Shown: positions 26,550 to 35,866, counted from the stretch's first letter. The stretch: DNA of 64,000 nucleotides from Agromyces sp. Soil535 (GCF_001428255.1 NZ_LMRW01000013.1:1-64000); one strand, 5' to 3'. Made by a program: numbers and translations. Notes: generated by a model not told the origin, from the letters alone.

Positions 26550-27718
26550 CCCGCATCGTGCAGATCGCACCGCGCATCGGCCCCGGCACGGGCATCGCCA
26601 GTGTCGTGTGGAACCTCGAGCGCGAACTGCGCGCACTCGGCGCCACCGTCGAGCGGTTCACGTACTACGACGCGCGGCGCGGCAAGGGGCGGCCATGGCC
26701 GAAGAGTCGCATCCGGGCTCGGCTCGTGGGTGGATGGCGGCAGGTGTGGTTCAGCACGGTGGGAACGAAACGCGCCCGTGAGTTCATCGCTGCGCGGCCC
26801 GACGCCGTCGTGTTCTGCCACAACAACGTCCTTGCCGGAGACGTGTACATCAACCACGGGGTGCTGCTCGCCTGGATGCGGGCGCGGGGTCGCTCGGTGT
26901 GGGAGATCTACCGCAATCCGGTCCACGTCTTCATCTACCTCCGTGATCGCATCCGGTACCGCGGTCGCACGCATCGGGTGGTCGTGGCCCTCTCAGACGC
27001 GGGTGCCGTGGAGTTGCGTTCGACGTACCACCGCATCCGCCCGAGAGTCGTGGTCATCCCGAACGGCGTCGACCTCGAACGGTTCCACCCGCCGACGCCA
27101 GAAGAGCGGGCCGCGGCGCGGCAGTTGCTGAGTCTCGGCGACGACGAGCGGGTCGCCATGTTCTTGGGGCACGAGTTCCACAACAAGGGTGTCTCGTTCG
27201 CGATCCAAGGGCTCCCGTACGCGGAGTCCGTGCTTCTCCTGGTGGTGGGAGGCTCCGACGACATCATTGCGGCAGGCAAAGCCGAAGCAGAGGCGCACGG
27301 CGTCGCCGAACGTGTTCTCTTCATCGGGCCGAGGGGCGATCCGACCCCGTTCCTGAGGGGGGCCGATATGTTCGTGTTACCGAGCGCTTCCGAGGCGAAC
27401 GCCCTCGTCGTGCTCGAGGCGCTCGCCTCGGGGCTGCCCGTCGTCGCGACTCCGGTAGGCATCGCGCCCGAGGTCGTCGTCGACGGCGTGAACGGATTCC
27501 TGATCGACCGCACCGCGCGCGCAGTGGGCGAGCGGATGGCGCAGCTGGCGGCGCTCGATGACGCGGAGATCGCCGAATGGCGTCGTCGTGCACGTGAATC
27601 CGCCGAGCCGTACGGATGGCACGGGATCGCCCAACGGTACCTCGACCTCGCCGAGGAGCTGCTCGCCGAGCGCGAGCACGGCAGTTCGGGTCATCTTGTC
27701 GCCAGGGCCAGCGGATGA
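26546..27718 (+). CDS. Glycosyltransferase family 4 (paralogue A)
   Basis: The 390-residue GT4 starts MTRIVQIAPRIGPGTGIASV and carries FLGHEFHNKGVSFAIQGL and the E-x7-E site SEANALVVLEALASG. It is clearly homologous along its whole length to the product of the next gene, for instance in VWFSTVGTKRAR and RDRIRYRGRTHR, so the two arose by tandem duplication. It overlaps both neighbours by ATGA. Sugar specificity is unknown. Confidence 0.87.
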   Translation: MTRIVQIAPRIGPGTGIASVVWNLERELRALGATVERFTYYDARRGKGRPWPKSRIRARLVGGWRQVWFSTVGTKRAREFIAARPDAVVFCHNNVLAGDVYINHGVLLAWMRARGRSVWEIYRNPVHVFIYLRDRIRYRGRTHRVVVALSDAGAVELRSTYHRIRPRVVVIPNGVDLERFHPPTPEERAAARQLLSLGDDERVAMFLGHEFHNKGVSFAIQGLPYAESVLLLVVGGSDDIIAAGKAEAEAHGVAERVLFIGPRGDPTPFLRGADMFVLPSASEANALVVLEALASGLPVVATPVGIAPEVVVDGVNGFLIDRTARAVGERMAQLAALDDAEIAEWRRRARESAEPYGWHGIAQRYLDLAEELLAEREHGSSGHLVARASG

Positions 27719-28845
27719 CGCACATCGTCCAAATCGCTCCGGCGATCGCTCCCGGCAGCGGCGTCGCCGGCGTCGCGTTCAACCTCGAGCGCGAGTTCCG
27801 CGCGGCCGGCGTCACCGTGGAGCGGTTCACCGCCGCCGAAGCCGGACGCCCGCACGCGAGGTCACGTCGACGGTCGGCGATCGCCACGCACCTCACGCGA
27901 GCCCGCAATGTCATGTGGTTCAGCACGGTCGGCACGAGGCGCGCGCGTCGGTTCCTCTCTGCCCGCCCCGATGCTGTGGCCATCTGCCACAACGACGTGA
28001 TGGCCGGTGAAATCTACGTCAACCACGGCCTCCTGCAAGCGGCGATGCGGGCGCGGGGGAACTACGCCTGGCGGATGGTGCGGAACCCGGTGCACCTGTT
28101 CACAGCGGTCCGCGATCGCATCCGGTATCGCGGTCGCACGCACCGGGCGATCGTCGCGCTCACGACCACGGAAGCCGAGCTGCTCGTCTCGACGTTCGGC
28201 AAAGTACGGGCGCCCATCCACGTCATCCCGAATGGCGTCGACATCAATCGCTTCCGGCCACCCGGCGCCGCCGAGCGCGCCACGGCTCGCGCGGCGCTCG
28301 GTGTCGTCGACGACCGCACGGTTGCCGTCTTCATCGGTCACGAGTTCGAGCGCAAGGGCCTGCCCATCGCGATGGAGGCGCTCGCCAGCGCCCCCGGCGT
28401 CGCCCTGCTCGTCGTCGGCGGCTCAGCCGACATGATCCGCAGGGCGCAGACGCAGGCACGCAATGCGGGCGTCGGCGAGCGCGTCCACTTCGCCGGCACG
28501 CACGCCAACCCGATCCCCTTCCTCTGGGCGTCCGACGTGCTCGTGCTGCCGAGCGCCTACGAGGCGAACGCGCTGGTCGTGCTCGAGGCGCTGGCGTGCG
28601 GCCTCCCTGTCGTCTCGACGAGGGTGGGCTTCGCGCCCGACATCGTCGTCGACGGCGAGAACGGGTTCCTCGTCGAACACGACGCGGCATCCGTCGGTGC
28701 GCGGCTCGACGAGCTCTCGCGGCTCGGACTCGAGGCGTGGCGGATCCGCGCGCGGCAGACGGCCGAGCGACACTCCTGGCCCTTGGTCGCGCGGCAGTAC
28801 CTCGACCTCGTCGAGTCCATCCTGGTCGAGCGGGGCGCCGCATGA
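27715..28845 (+). CDS. Glycosyltransferase family 4 (paralogue B)
   Basis: The 376-residue GT4 starts MTHIVQIAPAIAPGSGVAGV. Shared blocks with the upstream paralogue include MWFSTVGTRRARRFLSARPDAV, RDRIRYRGRTHRAIVAL and YEANALVVLEALACGLPVVS (E-x7-E). Divergence is spread over the gene, so the duplication is not recent. The overlap of start with the preceding stop keeps it in the same operon. Confidence 0.87.
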   Translation: MTHIVQIAPAIAPGSGVAGVAFNLEREFRAAGVTVERFTAAEAGRPHARSRRRSAIATHLTRARNVMWFSTVGTRRARRFLSARPDAVAICHNDVMAGEIYVNHGLLQAAMRARGNYAWRMVRNPVHLFTAVRDRIRYRGRTHRAIVALTTTEAELLVSTFGKVRAPIHVIPNGVDINRFRPPGAAERATARAALGVVDDRTVAVFIGHEFERKGLPIAMEALASAPGVALLVVGGSADMIRRAQTQARNAGVGERVHFAGTHANPIPFLWASDVLVLPSAYEANALVVLEALACGLPVVSTRVGFAPDIVVDGENGFLVEHDAASVGARLDELSRLGLEAWRIRARQTAERHSWPLVARQYLDLVESILVERGAA

Positions 28846-29885
28846 CCGGCGGGCGGATCAGGATCCTCCATGCGATCCGGTCCGACGGGTTCTCGGGGGT
28901 CGAGCAGTTCGCGCTGCGGCTCGCAGTCGCGCAGGCGGCCGACGGCCACGACGTCGCGGTCATCGGCGGGGCGACCGAGCGGATGCGGGCCGGCCTCGAC
29001 CCGGCCGGCATCCCGCACACGCCGGCCGCACGCACGCTCGAGGTCACGCGGGCGGTCCGGCGGCTCGCCCGCGGCGTCGACGTCATCAACACGCACATGA
29101 CCGCGGCCGACGTGGGAACCGTCGCCGCGCTCTGGTATCAGCGCAGATCGCGCCGCCCGGCCGTCGTCGCCACCCGCCACTTCGCGAGGCCGCGTGGCCG
29201 CCTGGGCCCGCTGCCGATCGGTGCGCTCATCCGTCGCCGCATCGACGCGCAGATCGCGATCAGCACGGCCGTCGCCGACGCGGTCGACGGCCCGAGCACG
29301 GTCGTCCACTCGGGCATCGACGCCCGACCTCTTCGCGACGGGCTGCTGCGGGAGCGCGTCGTCCTCATGGCGCAGCGACTCCAGCCCGAGAAGCGCACCG
29401 ACATCGGCATCCGTGCCTTCGCGGCATCCGGGCTGGCCGATGACGGCTGGAGCCTCGAGATCGCCGGTGCCGGACCCGAACGCGAGATGATCGGCGCGCT
29501 CGCCGGATCGTTCGGAGTCGACGCGGCAATACGGTTCCTTGGGTACCGTAGCGATCTCCCGGCAGTCATGGATCGTGCGGGCATCCTGATCGCCCCGTGC
29601 CCGGTCGAGGGCCTCGGCCTGACCCTGCTCGAGGCGATGGCGGGCGGCCTCCCGGTCGTGGCGGCGGGCGCTGCAGGCCACCTCGACCTGCTCGCGGGGC
29701 TCGACCCCCGAGCACTCTTCACGCCCGACGACGTCGACGAGGCGGCCCGGCACCTCCGGTCGCTCGCCGACGACGACGCCGGGCGCAACGCGCTCGCGCT
29801 CGCCGCCCGGCAGCGGCAGCAGCGCGAGTTCTCGCTGCGTGCCCAGGCGGACGGCACCGAAGCGGTCTACCGGAGTGTGCTGTGA
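28842..29885 (+). CDS. Glycosyltransferase family 4
   Basis: The 347-residue GT4 begins IRILHAIRSDGFSGVEQFALRLA, with MAQRLQPEKRTDIGIRAF in the second domain and the motif PVEGLGLTLLEAMAGGLPVV. ATG 28842 overlaps the stop of the gene before; its stop overlaps the GTG of the gene after. It is a probable cytosolic or membrane-associated enzyme of the polysaccharide pathway; linkage unknown. Confidence 0.87.
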   Translation: MTGGRIRILHAIRSDGFSGVEQFALRLAVAQAADGHDVAVIGGATERMRAGLDPAGIPHTPAARTLEVTRAVRRLARGVDVINTHMTAADVGTVAALWYQRRSRRPAVVATRHFARPRGRLGPLPIGALIRRRIDAQIAISTAVADAVDGPSTVVHSGIDARPLRDGLLRERVVLMAQRLQPEKRTDIGIRAFAASGLADDGWSLEIAGAGPEREMIGALAGSFGVDAAIRFLGYRSDLPAVMDRAGILIAPCPVEGLGLTLLEAMAGGLPVVAAGAAGHLDLLAGLDPRALFTPDDVDEAARHLRSLADDDAGRNALALAARQRQQREFSLRAQADGTEAVYRSVL

Positions 29886-31012
29886 CGGATCTCGTGGTGA
29901 TGTCGCTCGAGGGCTGGGACGACGTGTGGCGGCGCAACCAGCACCTCGTTGCGGGCCTGCTGGGCGCCGATCCCACGCTGCGCGTGCTCTTCGTCGAGCC
30001 GCCCGCCGACCCGACGCACGATCTCCGCTCGCGCCGCCGGCCGTCGTTCGGGAGGGGCATCCGCGACGTCCCGGACGTCGCGCCCGGCCGGCTCTTCACC
30101 GTCCGACCCGTGAAGTGGCTGCCGCGCCGGGTCGATCCGCGCACCGACGAGCGCCTCGCGCGTGCGGTCATGCGGACCGCGGCATCCCTCGGCATGCATA
30201 ACCCAGTGCTCTGGATCAACGACCCCGGTGCGGCGACGCTCGCGGATCGATCGGGTTGGCCGACGATGTACGACATCACCGACGACTGGCTCACGGCCGA
30301 CCGATCGGCCGGCGAACGCGAGCGGGTCGCCGCGAACGAGGCGGGCCTGCTCGCGACTGCACGCGAGGTGGTCGTGTGCTCGGCGGAGCTTCGGCGCCGC
30401 AAGGGCGTTGCACGCCCGGTGGTGCTCATCCCCAACGCGGTCGACGTCGACGCCTACCGCCGGCCCACGCTGCGCCCAGGCGACCTGCCGAGCGGGCCGG
30501 TCGCGCTCTACCTCGGCACTGCGCACCCCGACCGACTCGACGTCGACCTCTGCGAGGGGACGGCGCGCGCGCTGGGGTCGCGCGGCACACTGACGCTCGT
30601 GGGACCGAACCTGCTGGCGGCCGAGCAGGTGCGGCGGTTGACGGATGCCGGTGCGCGCATACTCGGCCCACGGCGCCGTGACGAGGTCATCGGCTACCTG
30701 CAGCACGCCGACGTGCTCGTGGTGCCGCACGTGGTGACCGCCTTCACCGACAGCCTCGATCCGATCAAGCTCTACGAGTACCAGGCGGTCGGTCGCCCGG
30801 TCGTGTCGACTCCGGTCGCGGGGTTCCGTGATGCCGTCGACCCGCGCATCACCATCGCCGACAGTGAGGCATTTGTCACCGCGGTCGTGGCCGCTGTGCC
30901 CGCGGCAACGGCGTTCCCCGACGGCGCCGACGGCGAGGTTGCGAGCTGGAGCGAACGCGTCGAGCGATTGGCGGAGGTCGTCCAGCGCGTGGCGGGCGAC
31001 GCCGTGGCCTGA
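29882..31012 (+). CDS. Glycosyltransferase (GT4-like)
   Basis: The 376-residue product starts at GTG 29882 with LVVMSLEGWDDVWRRNQHLVAGLL, a beginning known from actinobacterial glycosyltransferases of the TuaH type. The second domain has VALYLGTAHPDRLDVDLCEG and the donor-site region SLDPIKLYEYQAVGRPVVST. It closes the plus-strand glycosyltransferase run. Function beyond sugar transfer is not decidable. Confidence 0.8.
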   Translation: MTDLVVMSLEGWDDVWRRNQHLVAGLLGADPTLRVLFVEPPADPTHDLRSRRRPSFGRGIRDVPDVAPGRLFTVRPVKWLPRRVDPRTDERLARAVMRTAASLGMHNPVLWINDPGAATLADRSGWPTMYDITDDWLTADRSAGERERVAANEAGLLATAREVVVCSAELRRRKGVARPVVLIPNAVDVDAYRRPTLRPGDLPSGPVALYLGTAHPDRLDVDLCEGTARALGSRGTLTLVGPNLLAAEQVRRLTDAGARILGPRRRDEVIGYLQHADVLVVPHVVTAFTDSLDPIKLYEYQAVGRPVVSTPVAGFRDAVDPRITIADSEAFVTAVVAAVPAATAFPDGADGEVASWSERVERLAEVVQRVAGDAVA

Positions 31013-31027
31013 CCGGCCGGGACCCCT

Positions 31028-32203
31028 TCAGAGCGTCTCGAGGATGCCGCGCAGGTTCGCCCAGGCCCACGACCAGTCGTGGGCGGCGGCGCGGGCTCGC
31101 GCCTCCGCCGCCATCCGGCGGCGCAGCTGCCAGTCGCCGACGAGGTCGGCGAGTGCCGCGGCGAGCGCGGCAGGGTCATCGGGTGCGACATACCGACCGG
31201 CCGGGCCGATGACCTCCGGAAGGCCGCCGACACGGCTTGCGACGATCGGGAGCCCCGTTGCAAGCCCCTCGCCCGCCGCCAGCGGGCAAGGGTCCGCCCA
31301 CCGTGAGGGCACGACGAGGATCCCCGCGCTGCTGAGGAGCTCGGGAAGCGCCGCGCGATCGACGAACGGCTCGAAGCATATGCGTGCAGGGCTCTCGCCT
31401 GCAAGACCACGCAATCGCCGCTCATAAGGCGAAAGTGGGGCGCTCCGGTCGAATCCGTGGCTGCCGACGACGACGAACTCGAGGTCGTCTCGTTCGAGCA
31501 TCGTGGCCGCTCGGACGAGTACGTCGGCCCCCTTATTCGGGATCATCCGCCCGACGAACAAGATCCGCAGCGGCTTCCCACGTGAAGCCCGTTCCGCTGC
31601 CGGCTCGTCATCGCCCGCCGTCCAGGCCGGCGTAAACTGCGCCACGTCGACGCCGTTCCCGACGACGTGAACGATATGGGCGAGATTGCGTGGCAGTCGG
31701 TGCCGTGTCTGCTCCGCCAGGGATTCGCTGACGCAGACGATCGCCGAGACGCTCCCGAGCATCCTCGAGACCTCTGCCTTGGTGAAGGTACGCAGCAGGT
31801 CGTTGTGCGCGTAGAGAAGCACCTTGTGCGGCGAGTCGCGAAGGAGCCAGGGAAGGATCGGTGCGTTGTGCGCGAGCACGATCGACGGCTTCAGGTGGCG
31901 GATCGTCTCGGCGATCGGCTCGTAGTACCGGCCGACGGCGCTCCGTGGCCAGCCAAGCGTTCCACGGACGAGATCGAGGTATCGGTCCCGCCGGGAGGGG
32001 CCGGGGACTCCACGATACTCGATCGCGGCTGCACTCTCGTAGCGCGGCCGCATAGTGGACGCCTCGACGACGACCGAGTGCCGGACCGCATCTTCATCCT
32101 TCGCCGCAGCGCTCGCGAGCCCGTGTACGACAGTGGGGATCGCGGAGCCCGTCCGAGGCGAGTAGTGATCGCCAGGCGTGATCACGTGGATGACGTCGAT
32201 CAT
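31028..32203 (-). CDS. Glycosyltransferase family 4
   Basis: The 391-residue GT4 starts at ATG 32203 behind a GAGGTGG ribosome site (MIDVIHVITPGDHYSPRTGS). The donor domain has LFVGRMIPNKGADVLVRAA and the E-x7-E-like CPLAAGEGLATGLPIVASR. It converges with the plus-strand run; only 15 bp separate the stops. The segment upstream to the Tat-protein gene is intergenic. Confidence 0.86.
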   Translation of the reverse strand: MIDVIHVITPGDHYSPRTGSAIPTVVHGLASAAAKDEDAVRHSVVVEASTMRPRYESAAAIEYRGVPGPSRRDRYLDLVRGTLGWPRSAVGRYYEPIAETIRHLKPSIVLAHNAPILPWLLRDSPHKVLLYAHNDLLRTFTKAEVSRMLGSVSAIVCVSESLAEQTRHRLPRNLAHIVHVVGNGVDVAQFTPAWTAGDDEPAAERASRGKPLRILFVGRMIPNKGADVLVRAATMLERDDLEFVVVGSHGFDRSAPLSPYERRLRGLAGESPARICFEPFVDRAALPELLSSAGILVVPSRWADPCPLAAGEGLATGLPIVASRVGGLPEVIGPAGRYVAPDDPAALAAALADLVGDWQLRRRMAAEARARAAAHDWSWAWANLRGILETL

Positions 32204-32447
32204 GAGTGCACCACCACCTCGAACATGGGGCAATGCTAGCCACTGGCGGGCTGATGCAGGTTCACATGTCGACCAGCGGAACCTCGACCGTCTGATCGGA
32301 CGTATTGCTGCTCTCCCCGTCGGGATGTTCTGCAAAATACTCGCGCTCGGAACCGGGCCGACGGTATCGACATGGGATGGTCCGCTACTGCGACATCGGC
32401 TGCGTGCATCGCCGGAGCGATCGTGTTCCATCGCAATAGACGGGGAC
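32204..32447. other. Intergenic segment without a recognisable gene
   Basis: I see no convincing coding region here. It must hold the promoter of the minus-strand glycosyltransferase ending at 31028, but no clear -35/-10 pair stands out. It is bounded at 32448 by the hairpin of the next gene. Confidence 0.5.
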
Positions 32448-32484
32448 GGCCGGTCCGCCTTGGTTTCACCAAGGCGGACCGGCC
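32448..32484 (-). terminator. Strong hairpin, likely terminator of the Tat-protein gene
   Basis: Arms 32448-32464 (GGCCGGTCCGCCTTGGT) and 32468-32484 are perfectly complementary over 17 bp with a three-base loop. It lies about 20 bp past the stop of the minus-strand gene at 32505. The downstream tract is only weakly T-rich. Confidence 0.8.
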
Positions 32485-32504
32485 GCCAACACTGATGCGT
32501 ACTC

Positions 32505-33086
32505 CTAGTCGAGCGGCACGAAGGGAGGCACGCAGGCCTCGTCTCCGGTGAACCCCTCGGACTGCGGAGTCGGGGTGCTCGGCACGGTCCACGAAACGAT
32601 GATCGGATCGTGGTTGTCGGGGTCGGGAATCGAGTGGCCCCAGTAGATCGTCGCCGTCACGTCGAACGTGGTGTTCGCGCTGTTGCTGCCATTCGCGTAC
32701 AGACCGAGCGTGACGTCGTCACCGGGCGCGAGCGTGAACGGCAACACCGGCACGGTGCCGACGAGCGAGAACGTGAGGCCCGCAGCGGTCGTGGTGATGG
32801 TAGGCGCTGGCGAGGCGAAGATGATGATCGGCTTGTCCGTGTTGTTCGTCACCAGGAACGTGAACAGGTAGCCCTTGTCCGGATCGAGCGTCGGGAAGTT
32901 GAGCTTCTGGGCGCAGCTGTTGCCAGGCAGCTTGAATGCCACCCCAGGTTCGATGTCCGGGCCACCGCCGGATGCCGCGTAGGCGGGCGCCGGGACAGCG
33001 AGGGCGATCGCGGGCACTGACCACGCCATCGCCTTGGTTACCGTGCGTCGACTGACGCCGGCCTTCGGTTCTTCGAGGTCGCTCAT
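32505..33086 (-). CDS. Secreted protein of unknown function with Tat-type signal
   Basis: The 193-residue product starts behind GGAGGAACC. The N-terminus has a twin-arginine motif SRRTVTKAMAW, a hydrophobic stretch and a signal-peptidase site near AYAASG (about residue 38). The mature part of about 155 residues is rich in Thr, Val, Pro and Asn and looks like a beta-sandwich (FTFLVTNNTDKPIIIF, VTATIYWGHS). Two cysteines (NSCAQ, EACVPP) could pair outside the cell. No family is recognised. It sits alone in the polysaccharide locus with its own terminator. Confidence 0.75.
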   Translation of the reverse strand: MSDLEEPKAGVSRRTVTKAMAWSVPAIALAVPAPAYAASGGGPDIEPGVAFKLPGNSCAQKLNFPTLDPDKGYLFTFLVTNNTDKPIIIFASPAPTITTTAAGLTFSLVGTVPVLPFTLAPGDDVTLGLYANGSNSANTTFDVTATIYWGHSIPDPDNHDPIIVSWTVPSTPTPQSEGFTGDEACVPPFVPLD

Positions 33087-33333
33087 GCGTGGTTCCTCCT
33101 GATTGGATGCTGTGTGTGTCGCCGACCACCCCGGCGGTCGTACGGATTCTGATTTCGCGAAGTGTTGCGGGTCACTGCGCAGGCTATCGGGTTTTCACAG
33201 CCAACTCTAGGGGTAGGGCATTCCACATGCGAACTATGAGACCCCCACATTCGGGTGACACGCGCGGGAATGGCGGCGTGTGACGCACCCGTCGGAGCAC
33301 ATTCCGAAGCCACCCGAGGAACGACGGAACGCA
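33087..33333. other. Intergenic segment upstream of the Tat-protein gene
   Basis: No gene is recognised. The bases near 33160-33230 are AT-richer (GATTTCGCGAAGTG) and probably carry the promoter of the minus-strand secreted protein. The plus-strand remnant starting at 33334 follows. Confidence 0.4.
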
Positions 33334-33467
33334 TGACGAACGGCACGGCGGTCGCGGTCTCTAACCTGTCGAAGACCTACTGCATCAGCCACCAGCACCG
33401 CGCCAGCCGCGCCACCGAAGCTGTCGACGAGTGCCTCCGCCACTCGCTCCGGCGCGGCGATGTCTAG
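33334..33467 (+). pseudogene. N-terminal remnant of a polysaccharide-export ABC ATPase (Wzt/TagH-like)
   Basis: The 43-residue frame reads AVAVSNLSKTYCISHQ followed by an Ala/Arg-rich part and RHSLRRGDV, then a stop. This is the usual opening of Wzt/TagH ATPases, before Walker A. Walker A, signature and Walker B are all missing, and no permease gene is near. It looks like the start of a gene whose remainder was deleted. Confidence 0.6.
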
Positions 33468-33642
33468 CTCTTCGACGTCTCCGCAGCCTCACGTGATCGA
33501 CGATGTGCTCGCGGTGGGCGTCGCGGAGTTCCGGCGCAAGTCGATCGCGAAGATGCGCTACGCCGCCGACGACGAACCAGGTCTGGACGAACGCGGGCGT
33601 GTTGTATGTCGCGAGGACGACGCTCGAGCTGGGCGTCGTCAT
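33385..33642 (-). pseudogene. N-terminal remnant of a GT2 glycosyltransferase
   Basis: ATG 33642 overlaps the stop of the glycosyltransferase gene at 33639 as ATGA, like the intact junctions of this operon. The first residues, SSSVVLATYNTPAFV, are a typical GT2 opening. From about residue 19 the frame loses resemblance to GT2 and no DxD site appears. It faces the Wzt remnant, as if a deletion had joined the two genes. The DNA between, about 33468-33588, is unexplained. Confidence 0.5.
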
Positions 33643-34724
33643 ATCGGTCTCTTGTCGTTCGCCGTCGTGTAGAGGCGCTCGTAGCGATCGACCACGCTCC
33701 CGAGCTCGAACTCCACCGCACGTGTTCGGGCTACGGCACCAAGCCGTGAGCGGAGATCGTCGTCGGTGAGCAGCTCGACGAGGCGATCACCGAGTCCGTC
33801 GAGGTCGGTAAGCACGCCATACCGGCCCTCGTCGGTGACGTATCGCGCACCGACGTTCGGCGTCGCGACCACTGGCAGCCCGGCGGTCATCGCCTCGGCA
33901 TACGGGATGCCGAACCCCTCGTAGGTCGACGGCAGGCAGAACACCCACGCCCTGCGGTACTCCTCGGCGAGCTCGTCGTCGGTCAGCCGGCCGAGGGCCA
34001 CCACGCCGTCGGGGAGATCGGCCGGGGCATCCTGGGTCACCATCCGCAGCCGGGCCCCGGGCACGCGGGGCCGCACGACCTCGGCGAAGCACGCCGCGAG
34101 CTCTGCGCCGCGCTTGCGGCCTCGCCACGTGCCGACGAACAGCACGGTCGGGTGCGGCCACTTCTCGCCGCCTCCCGCGCCGAACCGGGATTCGTCGACA
34201 CCGTTCGGGATCACCGTCCTCACCCAGGGCGTCCATTTGCGGGTCTGTGGCGAGATGAGCACAGTGCGGTCGGCGACGAGACTCGCGAGTACCTCGGTGA
34301 ACCCGAGGAGCACCATGCGGGCCCGCTCCTTCAGGCCGCGGATCCGCAGCGCCTCCTCGAAGCACGACCCGTGCAGGGTGCGAACGTGCATCGGCACGCG
34401 CCGGCGCCACATCCAGTAATCCTCCCCGTGCGCGTGCAGCACGTCGTAGGTCGAGAAGTCCTGCCGACGCATCACGAAGGCGAACCGGAACGTGCGCAAG
34501 GATCCCCGGAGAGGCAGGTGCACGTTGCCGTATTCGGCACCGTCGACCGGGGCGCAGGGGCTGAACACGTCGACCGTGTGACCCCGTCGCGCCAGCTCGT
34601 TTGCGAGCGCGTGCACCTGGTACCCGACGCCGATCTTGCTCTCGCTGGGCAGGTAGTACGAGATCATCGCGATGCGGAGCGGTCGGCGGTGCCCGTCAGC
34701 CGGATGCCTCGGGCCAGGCGTCAC
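33639..34724 (-). CDS. Glycosyltransferase family 4
   Basis: I chose GTG 34724, which overlaps the upstream stop as GTGA; ATG 34754 with GAGGG upstream would add ten residues. The 361-residue product opens LRIAMISYYLPSESKIGVGYQVHALANELA. The donor domain has VLFVGTWRGRKRGAELA and STYEGFGIPYAEAMTAGLPVVAT (E-x7-E). It is the last intact gene of a four-gene minus-strand operon headed by the BY-kinase gene. The remnant of a GT2 gene follows. Confidence 0.86.
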   Translation of the reverse strand: MTPGPRHPADGHRRPLRIAMISYYLPSESKIGVGYQVHALANELARRGHTVDVFSPCAPVDGAEYGNVHLPLRGSLRTFRFAFVMRRQDFSTYDVLHAHGEDYWMWRRRVPMHVRTLHGSCFEEALRIRGLKERARMVLLGFTEVLASLVADRTVLISPQTRKWTPWVRTVIPNGVDESRFGAGGGEKWPHPTVLFVGTWRGRKRGAELAACFAEVVRPRVPGARLRMVTQDAPADLPDGVVALGRLTDDELAEEYRRAWVFCLPSTYEGFGIPYAEAMTAGLPVVATPNVGARYVTDEGRYGVLTDLDGLGDRLVELLTDDDLRSRLGAVARTRAVEFELGSVVDRYERLYTTANDKRPI

Positions 34725-35866
34725 AACAACCCCGCCCGTAGCGCTCGAAGCCATGCGTGGCCCTCGCGGAGGTCGGGCTCCAAGTGATTTCCCTCGGCCC
34801 ACTCGTTCCACGACTTGATCCAGAGCAGCCGCTCCTCGGGGGGCCGGCCGGCGAGCAGTTCGACCGCCTGCTCGACATTGCGTCGGAAACGCTCCGGCGT
34901 GGCGCCCTCCACCACGAGGCCGCGCCGCCCTGCCCGCGGGGTGTTGTCCCAGTTGGGATAGATACACGGCTGCACGTCGGGCGCGTCCGGGAAGTCGGCC
35001 ACGATCGTGTCAGAGTACGGCCAGACCTCGGGGCCGCCCATGAGCTTGCGCAACGCCCGCATCCGGAACCTGGACGCCCTGGTCACCCGAGCGGGCAGTC
35101 GCATGTAAACGCTTGCGTCGAAGCCGTCGACCGCGGCGTCCCTGTACCTCACGCCCTTGCCGAGTAGGTCGCTCGCCTCGGCCACGAGGTAGAGCCCGCC
35201 GAGGCCGGCCTCACGGGCCATAGCCTGCCATCGATCGACGAAGTCCGCGGCATCCGGGAGGTCCTCGGGCCGGAAGACATAGAAGAGCGGGCGCCCATTC
35301 ACGCGAAAATATCGCTCGTCGCGGAAGGCAGGCAGCAGGGTCTCGAAGTGCCGGCGGTCGTCCTCGGGCCCGGGGTAGGTCTGCTCCTTCAGCACCTTAT
35401 CGGCGGCGGCGTGCCAGACCCCCGTCCACGACTGGTTCGCCCAGGCGAGGCAGAACCCGATCTCGGGTTCCCCACTCTGGAGCACCTCGCGGAATGGACG
35501 CTCGAGGATGCGGTCGCCGTCGCCGAACCAGTAGTGCCAGTAGACGAAGGCCTCGATGCCGTAGCTGCGCGCGAGGTCGCTCTGCGCCTGCCGCGTCTCG
35601 GGCACGCGCAGATCGTAGAACCCGAGGTCGGCCGGCAGCGTGGGTTGCTGGTGTCCCGGATACAGCCGACGGGCGCGGGCGGTGTTCGTCCATTCGGTGA
35701 AACCGGGGCCCCACCATTCGTCGTTCTCAGGGATCGGGAAGAACTGTGGAAGGTAGAACGCGAGAGTGCGAGCTCTGACGGCAGGCGCAGCCGGGCCAGG
35801 AGCCGCGGCGGCTCCAGGGGCCGTCGAGGGGGTCTCGATCACGGGAACCGCCAATTCTCGAAGCAT
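34721..35866 (-). CDS. WbsX-like / GH99-like domain protein
   Basis: The 381-residue product has the WbsX hallmark RTLAFYLPQFFPIPENDEWWG then GFTEWTN, YWHYWFGD, FCLAWANQSWT and C-terminal WIKSWNEWAEGNHLEPD. WbsX proteins occur in polysaccharide loci and are related to GH99 endomannosidases; some are thought to act as transferases. Direction of activity (making or trimming glycan) is unresolved. Start ATG 35866 lies 19 bp after the upstream gene; a Pro/Ala-rich stretch precedes the domain. Confidence 0.85.
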   Translation of the reverse strand: MLRELAVPVIETPSTAPGAAAAPGPAAPAVRARTLAFYLPQFFPIPENDEWWGPGFTEWTNTARARRLYPGHQQPTLPADLGFYDLRVPETRQAQSDLARSYGIEAFVYWHYWFGDGDRILERPFREVLQSGEPEIGFCLAWANQSWTGVWHAAADKVLKEQTYPGPEDDRRHFETLLPAFRDERYFRVNGRPLFYVFRPEDLPDAADFVDRWQAMAREAGLGGLYLVAEASDLLGKGVRYRDAAVDGFDASVYMRLPARVTRASRFRMRALRKLMGGPEVWPYSDTIVADFPDAPDVQPCIYPNWDNTPRAGRRGLVVEGATPERFRRNVEQAVELLAGRPPEERLLWIKSWNEWAEGNHLEPDLREGHAWLRALRAGLL

